64,000 bases of DNA, from assembly GCF_022376445.1 (NCBI RefSeq), contig NW_025955086.1, positions 57,782 through 121,781 on the forward strand. Direction: 5' to 3'. Source of the DNA: Fomitopsis serialis. Lineage: Eukaryota; Basidiomycota; Agaricomycetes; Polyporales; Fomitopsidaceae. The notes under the pieces were generated by a model that was not told the origin of the DNA, searched no databases, and saw nothing but the letters and a program-made list of their open reading frames with translations. The position numbers and the translations under genes are program-made. This document shows, one piece after another, positions 32,552 to 44,402 of this stretch. Position 1 is the stretch's first letter. Each line of letters begins with the position of its first letter.

Positions 32552-34122
32552 TTGGGCATTCCGGCGTTGCCAAAAGATCTGGAATGAACTTGAACTATGG
32601 CCCCATGCTTGTAGCCCATTTTGTAAAGCGGACGAACCTCGACGGATTTACCCCGAATTGTCATGTCCTCTTCCGATGGCATCGCGGGGAAGTGTAAGTC
32701 TGGAGTATGGTACTAGTATAGTCTGGTGACCAGTGTCGAGCTTGAGCGTGCTGACGGTGACCAGCGATGCGCTGTGGCTGAGGCGCGTCGTGCAAAACGC
32801 CCGGCCTCGGACTATCGGGCAACCGTACGGCCCCGGAGTGTCCACGTTCGCACAGAGCAAGCGACCTGTAAGTAGTTATGCTTTTCGAGCGAAATATCCT
32901 TTGTTTTTCGCCAGTGAATGTTCATCCCGCGCCGTCTGCAGGTCGTGCACGACCGTTCCGCGATGCCCGTTCCCCTGAAGGCCATACACGTCACCACCCC
33001 GTGTTCCTACAGTCTGAAGTCTGAAGATCCGGCCAGCATGACAAGGCCGACTCGGCGCGGCTCGAGAAAAAGTTCCAAGGTCAATCCTTCCCCAGGTCTG
33101 AATAGTGTGCAGACTCTTACCGCTTTGAGTCGTTGTCGGGACCGGATCTTCCTCGTCCTCCTCGTCCTCGTCCTCCGTTGCGGTGCTCGCTGCTGTTCCA
33201 ATTCGATTTGCGTGTGCTCGACTCCCGCCTCTCCTCTAGCCTCTCTACCTTCAGGCAGCCCACACGGCTTGCGATTCCGTATCTTCGCCTGGATATACTC
33301 GCCAAATGCATCTGGAGGGAGGGCAACCAGGGTCGTTCCGGTGGGTTTCGTTCGTTCTGTTGTGTCTTCTTCCGAGCTTGATGAGATACAGGCATGATTC
33401 TTACTGCGAGCAAGCCTGTCATGTATCCCAAGGCTGCAATTGCATCCACCGCCGCAGCTTCAGAAGGCGCGAGGTCGTGCGTCATCGATCATCCCTGGCC
33501 ACTGGAGGCGTGATCCTGATGGTCATGGCTGTTCAGTGAATTGTACGCACGCACGTTCTTGTCCAGTCGACCCCACACTCAAAGGCTCCCTGTAGGCCAT
33601 CCATTGTGCACGCAGCGTCGCTGCGTATTTTAGGGCTAGCTACGCACGGAAGGTTTGCTGTGTACCTCGGATGAGTGCTCGATTCTTGCCCACCACTCCC
33701 CTCAGATATCACACTGGTGCTGGCATACCGTCATGCCACCGCTTCCCTGCAACTTCGCGGTCTCTTCGAGCCCTGCATCGGGGCGGCGTTCTCTAGGATA
33801 ACGTCGGTGCCGTCTTCGAGAACGGCGTGATCCAGGCTACGGACCACCACAACGACCGCTGCCGCCACTTGATTGTCTACCCCCAGGTTGCCATCATCCC
33901 GGAGGCACGTACATATGCCTGCATCCATTCCTCTCCCTTCCTCTCCACGGAGCACCCGTCGGTCGCACTGTCCGTCGTGTTGTGCAACGTGCAGCTCATT
34001 TCGTCGGTCATCGACGTGTAGGTTTTGCGCTCCCCATCATGCCAGACATAGCTGTGGAGCCGATCGTTCCCCGTCTGTAAATTAACGACGGCTGCGCGTG
34101 AGGTAAACCTACACTACTGTCT
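32552..34122. other. No securely recognised gene before the synthase pseudogene
   Basis: Plus-strand frames at 32733-33001 ('RRVVQNARPRTIGQPYGPGV') and 33038-33397 look partly protein-like but have no family and no splice chain. A CTCGTC simple run at 33146-33175 gives a Ser run in one phase. A frame at 33827-34021 ('HLIVYPQVAIIPEARTYA') is also unassigned; it does not match fatty acid synthase. Confidence 0.3.
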
Positions 34123-37100
34123 GTGTCATGGATGTTGGCCCGTAGCCCCTGCCCGGATACGATGGCCGAGGAAATGTGGCTAAAGCAGGGGCCCGTCAAC
34201 ATCGCCGCAGCGAATCCCTACTTCCCTCTCATCCTGCAGTGGACGGGCGGCCATGCGAGATATCGCCATGCGTGCGAGGACTTCCATCAGCCAATTCTGT
34301 TGACATACCATTCGATACGCCAGCACGACAGCAGCCCCCGTCGCTGGCTCTGGCTTCCGTGGTGCGGACGATGTCTAGCTATATATTGTACTGGTGGCCG
34401 GCCTGTCGAGAAGCCCGGGATGCTGCCCATGACGTTTGACGGTTTCCTCTTCCCGTCTCCCGCGTTATGGTCGCCGAGGAGGCGCACACGGGCTCTTCGG
34501 CCAAAACATCCCATCGTCGCCGTGGGGATGCCCAGCGGGGAGGCACCTACTCAGCGGGGACCTGCGGCATCCCCCTAGTCAGCTCTAAACTCTGTGAGGC
34601 CACCCACATGGTCGCCACGCGCGCTGCAAAATGTGGGAAGAGGTCGGTGGCACTGTTTTCTGTATGCCACTGGAGAAGCGTGTGGCGTAGTTGGCCGGGC
34701 TCGGGCGGCGCGCTGAGATCATCGCGAGGCTGTGAAAGGGCTACGCAAAAGTGGAAGAAGGCCAGGACGGCGGTGTTGTCGAGTACATCACCGACATGTC
34801 CTACGGGGGAGCTGTCCTCTGCATTGTCCGGCTTATGTGCGTCGAACACGAGGGGCGTTGGGCCGACCTGTCCTTCAGGAACCTGACGGCAGCATCGCTG
34901 TTCGCATTGAAGGTCCACGAAGGCACTGCTGCCGTGGCTACACAGCCGAAGACCGTCTACTTCGTCACCGGCCAGGGTTACGGGCACGGGCATGGATATC
35001 TGCAGCAGCTCGCCCGCAGCGTTCAGCTGCCCCGCGGGCTTTCTCTGCGCTACACAGTTCGCCCAGATACCGCCCGTCGTCACCGCGCGCGCAGCATTCG
35101 AGGACATGCGCCCCAAGGACTTGGTCCAGAACGGCGGTGCCTTCGCTGGGCACTCTTCGGCAAGTACTCTGCTGTTCTGGCCATCCGGTCTATCGCCGGC
35201 ACCGTCCCCTATCGTGGCATCGTAGCCCAGCGTGCTGTTGCAGCTGCAGTCGCCAGCGTCGAGGATGTGCCTTTCAAGGCTATCGAGGTATCGGGCGCCA
35301 TCGTTGCCCGGAAACTCAAGAAGCGGGCTGACGAGGTGCCACTCTCGAAGTCCATCCCAAGGACTTGTCTGGTGGAAGGACCCCTCTGCAAAATGAGATT
35401 CTCGGCGTGCTTCAGCTCCCCCTGGAGGAGCTTGGCCCGGCGCTAAGTGCTGGTTTTGCCGCTGTTCTCGAGATTGGCCGCGAGATTGACGGTCTCGACG
35501 GGAGGCCCGAGCTCGCCCACCGCGTTATGCTGGTCAGTTGGTTGCGGCTGCTTGGAACTGTGAAGGTCAGAATCCAGATCCGCGCCCAACCCGGGGCGCT
35601 GTGCGTCAGCGTGAGTTTGCTCAGCCGCGGGTCCTCCGAGAGCTGGGGGAAATAAATTTCCCCGCTGGTCTCGTAATCGGGACGCCTAGATACACCGGGC
35701 TTCGTTCCTGGCTGTTCCGCAGGCAGCCTCGTGCCATCAGTCTCGTGGACAGTCCGGGCGTTGTTGCGCAAGAGCTCTGAGGCCATGGTGGTCTGTACGT
35801 TCTCTGCGAAGTCCTCTGCCGGCGTTCACCGTCCTTGGTCTAATGTGTCTGCTTCTATTCAGCATTGCTGAGGTTCAGCCGGTTTGGGCGGAACCCCATG
35901 GCAGCATAGACCGGTTTATGGGCCTTCCTGAAATCACCATGTGGATCAGGTTAGGCCACAACAGAGTAACCTACGCCGTGCGATCACTCGCGGCAACGCC
36001 GCGGATTGCCAGAGTGATTACTGTAACGGAGTCGGGGTGGAACGTGTCCTGCAGACGGTCAGCGTGACGCCACATGTGGATTTTCAATCTCCCTCGCATT
36101 GGGTCACTCCCGGTCCTTTCCTGGCGTGCCGCAGCTGCGCGGCATGTTAGACCCCGATGGCAGACAGCCGCTGTGGCTTGCTTCGCCTGGCTTGGCGTGT
36201 GGGGTGGTTCTCGTACGCGTTGGGACATGGAGGCCCGCGGAGAATTCACCACGGCAGGCTGCGTCGAAATGGCCTGGATGATGGGCTACATCAAGTAGCT
36301 GCCTTTCAACGGCCTCCTCTACGTCTGGTTGGTTTGTCCCTGATTTTCGCGACGCCAGACCAGCGCTAATTTGCTTCCGGCGCCTGAGCAGCTCCGTGGC
36401 TACGATTTCACGAAGCCGTCTTTCAATCAGGAGATTCAGCTGTCCCATGATCGTGAGCCCTTGAGGCCAGACAAGTTGGGGCGGGGTATGCCAAGTACGG
36501 GTACGGCAGCAAATGCGACATCTGGGAGACCGAGGGCGGACGGTGGTATGGCACGCTCAAGCGCGGATGCTTCGGTGTTACGACGGCTATTATCGTCGGC
36601 GCGTGGTGGGTGGTAGCGCACGCTTGGGCTGATACGGTACTAATGAATGTCTAGTGCAATTGCGCTGCAATCCGTTGAGATCGCATGCGATACGCTGCTG
36701 TCCAGCAAGACCAAAGTTATGCTCGCGAGATGTTGCGATGGCTTCAGCGAGGAGGACCTGTACGAGGCACTATGGGCCGTGAACCGACCGAGATGCCGAG
36801 GCCGGCTATAACAGCGCGCGCAGGAGTTAGCTGCCGTCTAGTATCGGCGGTTCCAATGTCTAACGCGATGCTTCACAGATGATGGAGGTACACGGGTTCA
36901 AAGTGCATGCCCTCATGAGTGCGATGACAGCGCTGGAGCTCGGCTGCCGCAACCGCGGGATTGTCGCCTTCATGTCCAGCTCGATGTAAGCTGTTTGATC
37001 TTCGGGACCCTCGCATAGACTGGCCCGCAATGTAGTGACAAGGCCGGGCGATCTGTTCCTGCACCGGATCGCGCTACGCTAGCCATCGGTCGTGGGATCC

Positions 37101-37260
37101 AACCCAAACATCCCGCGCCGATTCTCGACATTGCGTACCGCTCTCGCCAGCTCACTTTCCGCCGCAGGTAAATATCGCATTAGCTCAGTTGCTGCAGGAC
37201 GAGGTCGAGTTCCACAGCCGTCAACTTGAGCGGAGCGTCTGTAGAACTGTGCTGTCGACG
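34123..37260 (+). pseudogene. Type I fatty acid synthase, rearranged copy B with large internal deletions
   Basis: Segments follow the order of fused basidiomycete synthase. Enoyl reductase: 'NIAAANPYFPLILQWTGG', 'ACEDFHQPIL', 'VAGSGFRGADDV', 'SRVMVAEEAHTGSS'. Then 'VEYITDMSYGGAVLCIVRLM' and 'EHEGRWADLSFRNLT' (34750-34890), and the malonyl/palmitoyl transferase piece 'AFEDMRPKDLVQNGGAFAGH' (35090-35155). Next comes the alpha part: 'VEDVPFKAIEVSGAIVARKL' and 'DEVPLSKSI' (35260-35360), and '[20 protein letters not shown]' (35378-35440). The ketoacyl synthase end, 'GREPTEMPRPAITARAG' and 'SAMTALELGCRNRGIVAF', lies at 36770-36975. Beta-type domains leading straight into alpha-type domains indicate a single-chain parent enzyme. 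Frames change at least ten times and most of the roughly 12 kb parent gene is gone. The stretch 35800-36680 is only weakly recognisable. Confidence 0.85.
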
Positions 37261-37747
37261 TACTTGGCAAAAGGCACGTCTTGTGCATGCGCACGGAAGG
37301 TGCAGGGCTGCTCGAACAAGGGCCACACTTAGGTTCGAGACAATTCCGCAACTTTGGTTGCTACTTCTGTGATAGTAAGCGCGTGCGTGCTCACGCGAAC
37401 CGACAGTCTTGCCGTTTGACATTCTCGCAGCAGGGACAGTGCGCATTCCCGCAACTTCTCCCTAGTCTCCCGCAGCGGGAAGGACCATAGCCACATCCGG
37501 ACGCCCTCGGCTTTTGCTGAAAAAGGCTACTCGCACGGGAAACGGCTGTCGCCACTGTGACTGTCGACGAGACCGCGACGATGACGGTAACCGCTACCGA
37601 AGTCGCCGGAGCAGTCAGTACGTTCTCAAGCTGTTCTGCAGCACGCAATCCACTGATGTATTCTCCGTATTCTGGGCTACCGCGGCTTCGAGTGCAACAG
37701 CAGCTACCCCCGCTTCTTCCATGCTTGCCTCGTCACAGGTCGGTGAC
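36684..37747 (+). repeat. Dispersed direct repeat, copy B (partner 1-998)
   Basis: Alignable with 1-998 from the synthase tail through 'SRACARK/CACARK' and on into the Thr/Val-rich start of another gene. The end at 37747 is where copy A diverges ('SQIGE' in A, 'SQVGD' in B). Copy B sits exactly at the 3' end of the larger synthase pseudogene, so copy A may be the tail of a second, longer copy lying left of the window. Confidence 0.75.
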
Positions 37748-38040
37748 TTTAGTTCTTGCACCGTCCCGCAAATCGTGTACGGCGTCGGTTTCGACAACCG
37801 CAGGGAGATGAGTATGAGCCCGCCGAGCTACGCTCACGGTGAGATCTGCCAGGTCCTAGGAAGTACGGAACCCCTTATTATATATCGCATGATGGCTTCT
37901 TTCGCCTCAGAACATCGGCAATAACACCCAGCTCATGTGTGACAATCACGTCAACGTCTGTGGTGCCAACGATCTTGCCAGGCAGACTGCCAAGGTGGCT
38001 GCCGATACTGTCACGCCGTGAGCAGGCCGACGCGTGCAGC
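37540..38040 (+). pseudogene. Secreted-protein-like remnant
   Basis: A frame with 'MTVTATEVAGAVSTFSSCS' is followed in another phase by 'ATAASSATAATPASSMLASS', then 'SCTVPQIVYGVGFDNRREMS' (37755-37815), and later 'NNTQLMCDNHVNVCGAND' (37920-37975). A Ser/Ala/Thr-rich lead followed by 'C..P.I.....GFD.R.E.S' and a 'C...VN.CGA' element recalls a family of agaricomycete extracellular proteins of unknown function. The pieces are out of frame and no signal peptide is left. Tentative. Confidence 0.3.
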
Positions 38041-38285
38041 GCCGTGTGCGGTATTGAAGACGGGCTTTACGCGTGTATGCCCGGACGTCGTCAATGATCG
38101 AGGTGTGACCCAGCCCTTCGCCGCGTCTACTGCTGCGTCCACTGCGCCTGCGACGACGAACGTGGCGATCGCGGCGGGCAGTTCGGAAGATAGCTAATGT
38201 GCAGGAGTGCAGGACTGTCGTGGTTACGGTCTCGGTGGACATGGCCGGGATGGCTAAAGTAAATATCTTCATGCTACACAAATCC

Positions 38286-40097
38286 CTACGTATCATTGCC
38301 CTCTCCAGCCCCAGCAAATGAAGCGATAGACTGCCCACGTGCATCCAATTCCTGTTTCATGTTGGCTATACGCCGTGAGAATGCAAATGTAAATGCATGG
38401 TTTATAGCACCATGTGGAGGGGTTGTGCCATGAAGAAAATCAGGTTTGAAAATCAGCAGTGTTCCTTTGGCCTGCTTGACCACCACTTTCAAACTGGCAT
38501 CAACAAAATTAGCACCACCACCTGGTAGATCTGGCTCTTGCTGGCTTGTGGTGCGTGATACACAGAGGGAGAATGCCCACTTAGCATATGCAGGGTCAAT
38601 ATGAGACCAACTGTAGTAGCTGCTCAGTAAAATATACCTATGGCATAGTCAACAAAGACTCACGCTGCATATCCACAGGACATATACACCTCAGGTGGAG
38701 AGCGTTCAATGTTGGGAAACTTGTATTCAACACTGTCAGCCTTGATTGTGAATCCTGCACCTGGAAGTGCTGTCAGTCAGCAATACATTAAGTGAAAGAG
38801 CTGATTTAAGACATACCCTCTGAAATATTCTGTGTTGCCATGTGTGGCATTCCTTCATTGAGAAGGCATTGTTCAACATGCTTCACAACTTCATAGGGTG
38901 CTGCTGACTTGATGAGCCTCCAAGCTATACCAGCTGCACCAATAACATCCGCATCATGGTCTTCCCTCTCTGTCTTGCCGAGGTCTTTGGTGTAACTCTT
39001 GGCCCATCCAAGGACACGGGCATGGCGTGGACCACCATTCAAGCCAGCCTGCACCATTTTCCCTGGATGGGAAGGCTGTATATCAATGAGGCAATTTGTT
39101 AGATGTGAACTCAATACTTGTGTAATGATGTAGACATACACGGACATCTCGCCTTTCACTGCAGGCTAATTCTGCTATCTCCAGCAGCCAGTCATACAAA
39201 CCATCAGAGATTGGAGCATCCATGGCTAAATCACGGATGACTACTAATTCAATCTCAGGTGGTCTGCCATCTAGTAAAGAGGTCATTAACATGCTAAGAC
39301 CCTACTAAAGAAGACTCACATGCATTGTCTGAGACAAAGACTACAGATTCATTGGGCTGTACAGTATGATAGCCAGTTGACTCATGCACCAGTGCATATT
39401 TACCCATGTTTCCACTTTGAGTTTCCACCATCCATGTATAGCGATGAATTGGTGTGGGGGTGCGGTTGAGAACTTTGACTGAGATGGGATGGTTGAGATA
39501 AGCATTTCCTGCCTTCAACTCATCAATGGAGGGCCCATAATCAGAATTGATTCTGAGAGCATTGACCTGACACATATGATCATGATATGTGCATGAAAAC
39601 ATTCGAGATAACCACCTCTTACCAGAGCCCGTTTCCCCCAGTGTGATGCAAGCCCCTGGGACTTATACTCCTGGCGCATGGACTGCAAGTGCTTGAACAT
39701 GCTGTACTGGATCTCAGAACAAGTTTCTCTAGCTAGTAAATTGATAGCATGGCGGATGAAATGGTCCAAGATCTATTGAGCAAATCAGTAACTTGAAGAG
39801 CAGTTATGTATGGGATGAATTGACCTCAGCCTGATCTCCCTTACTGTTCAATGACGGACATATTGCAATGGCTCCATCAGTCAGTCCCTGTAGGACAGGC
39901 GAACGATGGTCTGCATCTATGAGTTTGATCGACTTGACCCGTTGTGCAACATCCGCCGAAAGGAGGTATTCTAGCATGATTGCTGGCAAGCCCAACGAGC
40001 CAGGATTCCAGATCGAAGTCAGCACACTGAGACCCAGAGATTCAACAATCTCACCTCTGTCTTTCTGTGCATCTGCAGTCTTCCTAGAACGCGGCAT
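38286..40097 (-). CDS. 2-oxoglutarate/Fe(II) dioxygenase-like protein, TET/JBP-like, seven exons
   Basis: Minus-strand exons 40097-39825, 39772-39623, 39566-39320, 39270-39140, 39075-38817, 38769-38664 and 38610-38286 give 1491 nt, 496 residues, with six GT-AG introns all in phase. The C-terminal 110 residues have the double-stranded beta-helix signature: 'AAWSHIDPAYAKW' supplies the His-x-Asp iron ligands, and 'GTLLIFKPDFLHGTTP' the distal His. TET/JBP enzymes oxidise 5-methylcytosine or thymine, and in fungi many lie in KDZ transposons. The Arg that binds 2-oxoglutarate usually stands 10-15 residues after the distal His; here the strand reads 'INHAFTFAFSRR', so Asn/His occupies that place and Arg comes later. 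The N-terminal 380 residues ('YALVHESTGYHT', 'NGGPRHARVLGWAKSY') are unassigned. The gene is clearly richer in A+T than its surroundings and unbroken. Substrate is unknown. Confidence 0.65.
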
Positions 40098-42502
40098 TGT
40101 GAAAATATGTGCAGATAGAACTAGCTAGAGTACGGATGCGCTGGTTGGCACAACACGAACATCGCTCGTTTTCAAGGTTCGACGCTGACGCGGCGTGTGC
40201 ACGTGATATCGTGCGCGCTGCGACCGACGTCCGAGTCACGATGCAGCTAATTCACCTCTTTGTCTAACGATTTCGAGTATCACGACTGACCCAGTCTGGC
40301 CATGCAGCAGCTGCTGAACGCTGAGCACTGGGCTGCCAGCAGTGTATATTATATGGATACCATACACTACCGAAAACTACAAACGGAGCAGTACGTTGGC
40401 AATGTGAAAACAGTGTTACATGGCTACATCCGGGATCCGGGATCCCTACAACTCTCTGCTTTAGACATAACTTCTGCGATTCACACGGCACCAGGGTCCG
40501 CACAAGCAATAAAGGATATACAGAGGATGATTGCAAGTTAGAGGTGGACGTGAAGATGAGAGGGTGGGGGTGGCCCGGGTATAGGGGCACTGGCAGACGA
40601 GTGGGCGGGAACGCTTCCTGGAGTGCCTGCAAATGCACAGCCAGCTCGTCCCATTTCGCAACTTGCGCGAGGATGCGCGCGAGGTACGCGCCCTCCTGCG
40701 AGGCTCGGCGCATACGTCGTCGCGGTGCAGCCACTAGTCGCAAAGATCAGCATGTCCGGCATACCGACCATGCGGAGATTGTCGTCAAAGGTGATCCAGC
40801 GGCAGTTCGTCTGCGCCTGAGGAAGTTTCGCCATGAAGTCCTGCGTCACCTTGTGCAGCTTGTTGCCCGCAGCCCGACGAGCCCAGACGGCACGTCAACC
40901 ATGCTCTTATCCGGCATAGTAAGTGAGAACTTGAACACGGCCGTGAGCCAGAGTATAGAAGTGCGGGAGGCCTGTGATCGAGACGGGCAGCCGAGCGGAC
41001 AAGGAAATGAGCAGTAATGGGACACACGAGTTGGCGCACACTGCGCAATTGTAAGAGTGCACGAATGAGCGAGCGAGTGGATACGGGTGTGGGCTCGCAT
41101 GCCCACAATGGTTTGAATGAAAGAACAAGGCGAGTGGGCGGAGAAGTAGACGGATAACAAAGGACTTACTGTTCGTCGAGATGCTCCGCGCAGGTACTGG
41201 CGAAGGTAGTGAACGGCTAGTTGGCAGCCATAGCGTACGGAAGAGGCACTTCTGTTCTCGCTCTTGGTGCACAGTTCTTGCTCTAGCTCCTTTGCGTGTC
41301 CCTCATCATCTCCTCGTCCTGCGCCTGTCATGTCCTCGTCCTGCGTCTGCCGTGTCCTAGGCAGTCCTGTTGTTCGGGGTCGAACCATTGGCAGCGCGCT
41401 CGTCGTGCAAGTCACGCGCCGTATCCGTGTTTTCGGCTCGCAGAAAACTAACTCGAAATGCCGCCCTCGCGGTGGGCGTGTGCTGTCGCCTGTTCACTTG
41501 CCCGTCTGCTCGCTCTCCTACCCGTCCGCTTGCACAATCGTCCGCTTGCCCAGCCGTCAGCTTGCCCAATCGCCCGTTCGTCTGTACGTCTTCCTGCTCA
41601 CCCATCTTCCTGCCCGCCCGTCTTCCTGCCCGCCCGTCTGCCCACCCGTCTTCCTCGCCAGTCCGCCTGCCCGTCCGCTTGTCCGTTCGCCCGCTCGCCC
41701 GCTCTCCCTCGCGCCCGTGTCCGTGGTCCATCCGTCGGCTGCGTTTTCACGCGGGGCAGTAGCCCTGCGCGATGGCGGTCGACGAGTGTGCTGTGCTGCA
41801 CGTCGCCGCGTCCTGTGGCCACGGTCAGCTCGCTCGCTCGCTTGTGTGTGCCTGCGCTCACCTCGATGCCAGCGTCAGCTACTCGCTGTCGTCGTGCCCG
41901 CTGTCCTCTAACGACGTCGGTGACCGACGCGGGATGGTGCTACTTAGTAGTGGAGGTCGTAAACGGCGGGCGGAACCGCTCGACGCTCGCTCGTTGCGAG
42001 CTCCCGTGTTTGGCCGAAACTGACGCCACGCAGCTGATCCCAGATGCGCTGACCCCTGTTGCAGTTGCTTCCGCCATGGCTGTAGGCTGTTGTCGCCGCG
42101 AAGATCTATTCATGATCACATATGTAGTATGAGCACACGAGCATACAACGAACATGCACATGTACGTACCATGGTCAACTCCGGATTTATTGACGCCATC
42201 CTCTACAGGCGAGTTGATTGTCTGCCAGTGCGCCGCTTGATCGCTGTCGTCCAGACTATTTTCCGCCGCCGGTGCGAGACTAACCGCGAACGAGAGGAGT
42301 GCCACGACGGAGTTGAAAATGTTTGCCAGAAAAGGATGGGTACGAGCCTAGACTAACCGTATGCAGCGCGAGGTTCTCTGTAGGACCCCTATTTATTGGT
42401 GGGGAGGCCTAATCCGGCAACCCGAGATTTTGGCCTTTTTGTCCGGACGTACTTAGGCCTTCAATTTTGTCCGGGTTAAATCAGGCCTTAGAGGGCCTTA
42501 GG
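40098..42502. other. No intact gene; eroded frames and a pyrimidine-rich array
   Basis: On the minus strand, 40849-40730 reads 'WITFDDNLRMVGMPDMLIF' and, one phase over, 40743-40600 reads 'RASQEGAYLARILAQVAKWD'. Both look like parts of one broken protein, unidentified. Plus-strand 41460-41760 is an array of CCCGTC/CTTGCC/CGCCCG words that gives long low-complexity frames on both strands. The segment 41790-41860 resembles 61010-61075 ('GTGCTGCAC', 'GCGTCCTGT', 'GCTCGCTCGC'). A minus-strand frame at 42305-41940 begins with a hydrophobic run that could be a signal peptide, but no gene is supported. Confidence 0.35.
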
Positions 42503-42567
42503 TAGTCTCCCCAGGCAGACGTAGACAATTCCTTTAACCTTCGTGCCTCAGGATATCCTTGTCTGAC
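42503..42567 (+). repeat. Left terminal inverted repeat
   Basis: Matches the reverse complement of 49296-49360 at 56 of 65 positions by eye. Similarity stops on the inside at 'CTGAC', and the inverted partner copy near 14 kb also stops at this point. Confidence 0.7.
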
Positions 42568-43415
42568 GCTCCACATCGCCCTCCCTTCTTTGTCTACGCT
42601 CTGTTCAAGAGGGGCAACCCGGACGGGATCCTGATGAAGAATCTACGGCTCGATGGGGTGCACGATGGCATGGCCGGGATCCCCGGTTAGAATGCCAAGG
42701 TAGATGCAGTCAAATGGAGTCGTGTCGATAACCAGTGCCCAGCTTGTGTCTAAGTCATAATTCAAGTTACTGTCGACGAGGAGGGCGAGGACAAGGACGG
42801 GGAGGGGTCTGACTTAGAGTCAAAGTCGTCGGCCCGATTTGGTTGGCGACGAGATCGAGATCTTCACGAGATATCCCGGACGGACCACCGATAAGATAAA
42901 ATTACTCATTCCCAAATCCAACCCAAATCCCGAAAGAACCGGAAGACTACATGATCATCCTCAGACAGTGCTGTAACTACGTATTCAAGTTGATCTCCTC
43001 ATCCGCCATCGAGTCAAACGGAGATTGGAGGCCGGGAGGTGCTCGAGAGCGGGTGTGTGCCGGGCATGAACAGCTTTTTAAGACTCATGGTGTGGATCAG
43101 CCCGTTTGTCCGGGGTCTGCGAGACATGTGAGGCCGACGTGTTGCATCGCGATGCGCTTTGGCCGACGCGCTTTGGATGACGGCCGGGTCAAGCATTCAA
43201 TATTCAGTGACGCGGCTTACACTGTTGCTTTGCTTTCACCCGGCAGCCGAGTTCCGGAGTCCACATCGGCGTCGGTTGTGTCTCATAAGTACTAGTCACC
43301 CAGTCTCTTGGCCAATTGGCTCACTACGCACCCATGAACCTCCCCCCGACTGGCCAGGGCTGTGCGAGAGAGTGGCGGTGACACGAAATATGATTTGTTG
43401 CTCACTCACTCAGCA
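42566..43415 (+). repeat. Partner of the inverted copy at 13540-14012
   Basis: Reverse complement of 13540-14012 with many substitutions and about 370 bases extra (42651-43021). The extra part, with 'GACGAGGAGGGCGAGGAC' at 42775, shows no gene. Confidence 0.7.
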
Positions 43416-43861
43416 TGTCCGTGTTCACCTGTTCCCTCTTGATTTCGTTCCTCGGACGCGAGGTGAGCCTATGGCGATGCGCTAGCGATGTAAATATCCG
43501 CGATGCTCGAGCATATATGGGGCGAAATTCGTCGTATCATTCGCTATCGTTTGCGTGCAGTAGGTGCTGACCGTCGTGAGGAATGGAGTAGACCACATCG
43601 TCCCGCGAGAACAGTACGGTGAAGCACGGCGCACGCTGAGCGCCCTTTCTGATTGTTAAGAACCCCGGCTTAGAGCCCTACAAGCATACACGCCCTTACG
43701 ATGTAAGCACTACGCGAACGCTTCGCACAACGTTGTTGGTCATCCGTGAACACTGGTCCCTCCGTATGTGTTTCTCGTGCACTTGCCGCTTACTGAGCGT
43801 GAGTATCGCGAGTACCGCCTTCATGCTGGACTATCCTAGCATGCATCGACCGCGAGAAGCA

Positions 43862-44202
43862 ACTCCGGCTTCATCGAGACGTTTGTGCCGAAGCCGGCCC
43901 TGCGAACGACGCGATGAACGACACACGGTTGTAGTAAAGGGACTCGTGACGGAGGCCGCGCGGGACTGGGTGCGGGCCATGGGGGCACCCGAGTGGGCGG
44001 GGAGATGGAAGCCTGCGCCATTGCGGCGTTGTGGCGGTTGCAAAAACTCTTGAAAATGGTGGCCTTCATGACGAACTCAATCCGGTCGAGAGGGACGAAC
44101 CAGACGATGTCCTGCAGACGCGTAGGTTAGAAGGTGTCGAGGACCATATGATCGAAGACGTAACCAGACCCAAACGGCACTTACCGACCCAGCCTACCAT
44201 GC
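43862..44202 (-). repeat. Third, inverted copy of part of the duplicated block
   Basis: Reverse complement of 16832-17178, and therefore also of 47731-48077, with few differences. It places an inverted repeat with about 3.5 kb spacing inside the candidate element. The matching segment starts right after the intron that ends the Rpt5 fragment. Confidence 0.8.
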
Positions 44203-44402
44203 ATGTGTGCCCCAGACATCCGACTGCCATGGAATGGGGTTTCGCCGAGACCGAATGCGTTCAGTTTTGTTTCAGCACTGCATGTACTAAGGGGACACAT
44301 ACATTTCTTGGTAGTCAACCTACAAGACCATGGTCGTGGCGAGCAGTCGAACACATGGCTTAAGAGTCATAAAGGGCAGTTATTGGCGACGCTCAGTGTA
44401 CC

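Noticed and set aside
34547..35116. 189-residue minus-strand frame as a gene
   Set aside because: It is the antisense of the fatty acid synthase pseudogene, whose plus-strand segments match the enzyme in order.
41264..42132. Long frames on both strands (for example 41357-41731 minus, 41458-42132 plus) as genes
   Set aside because: Same low-complexity array effect; the minus-strand product is a Gly-Arg-Ala-Asp string.
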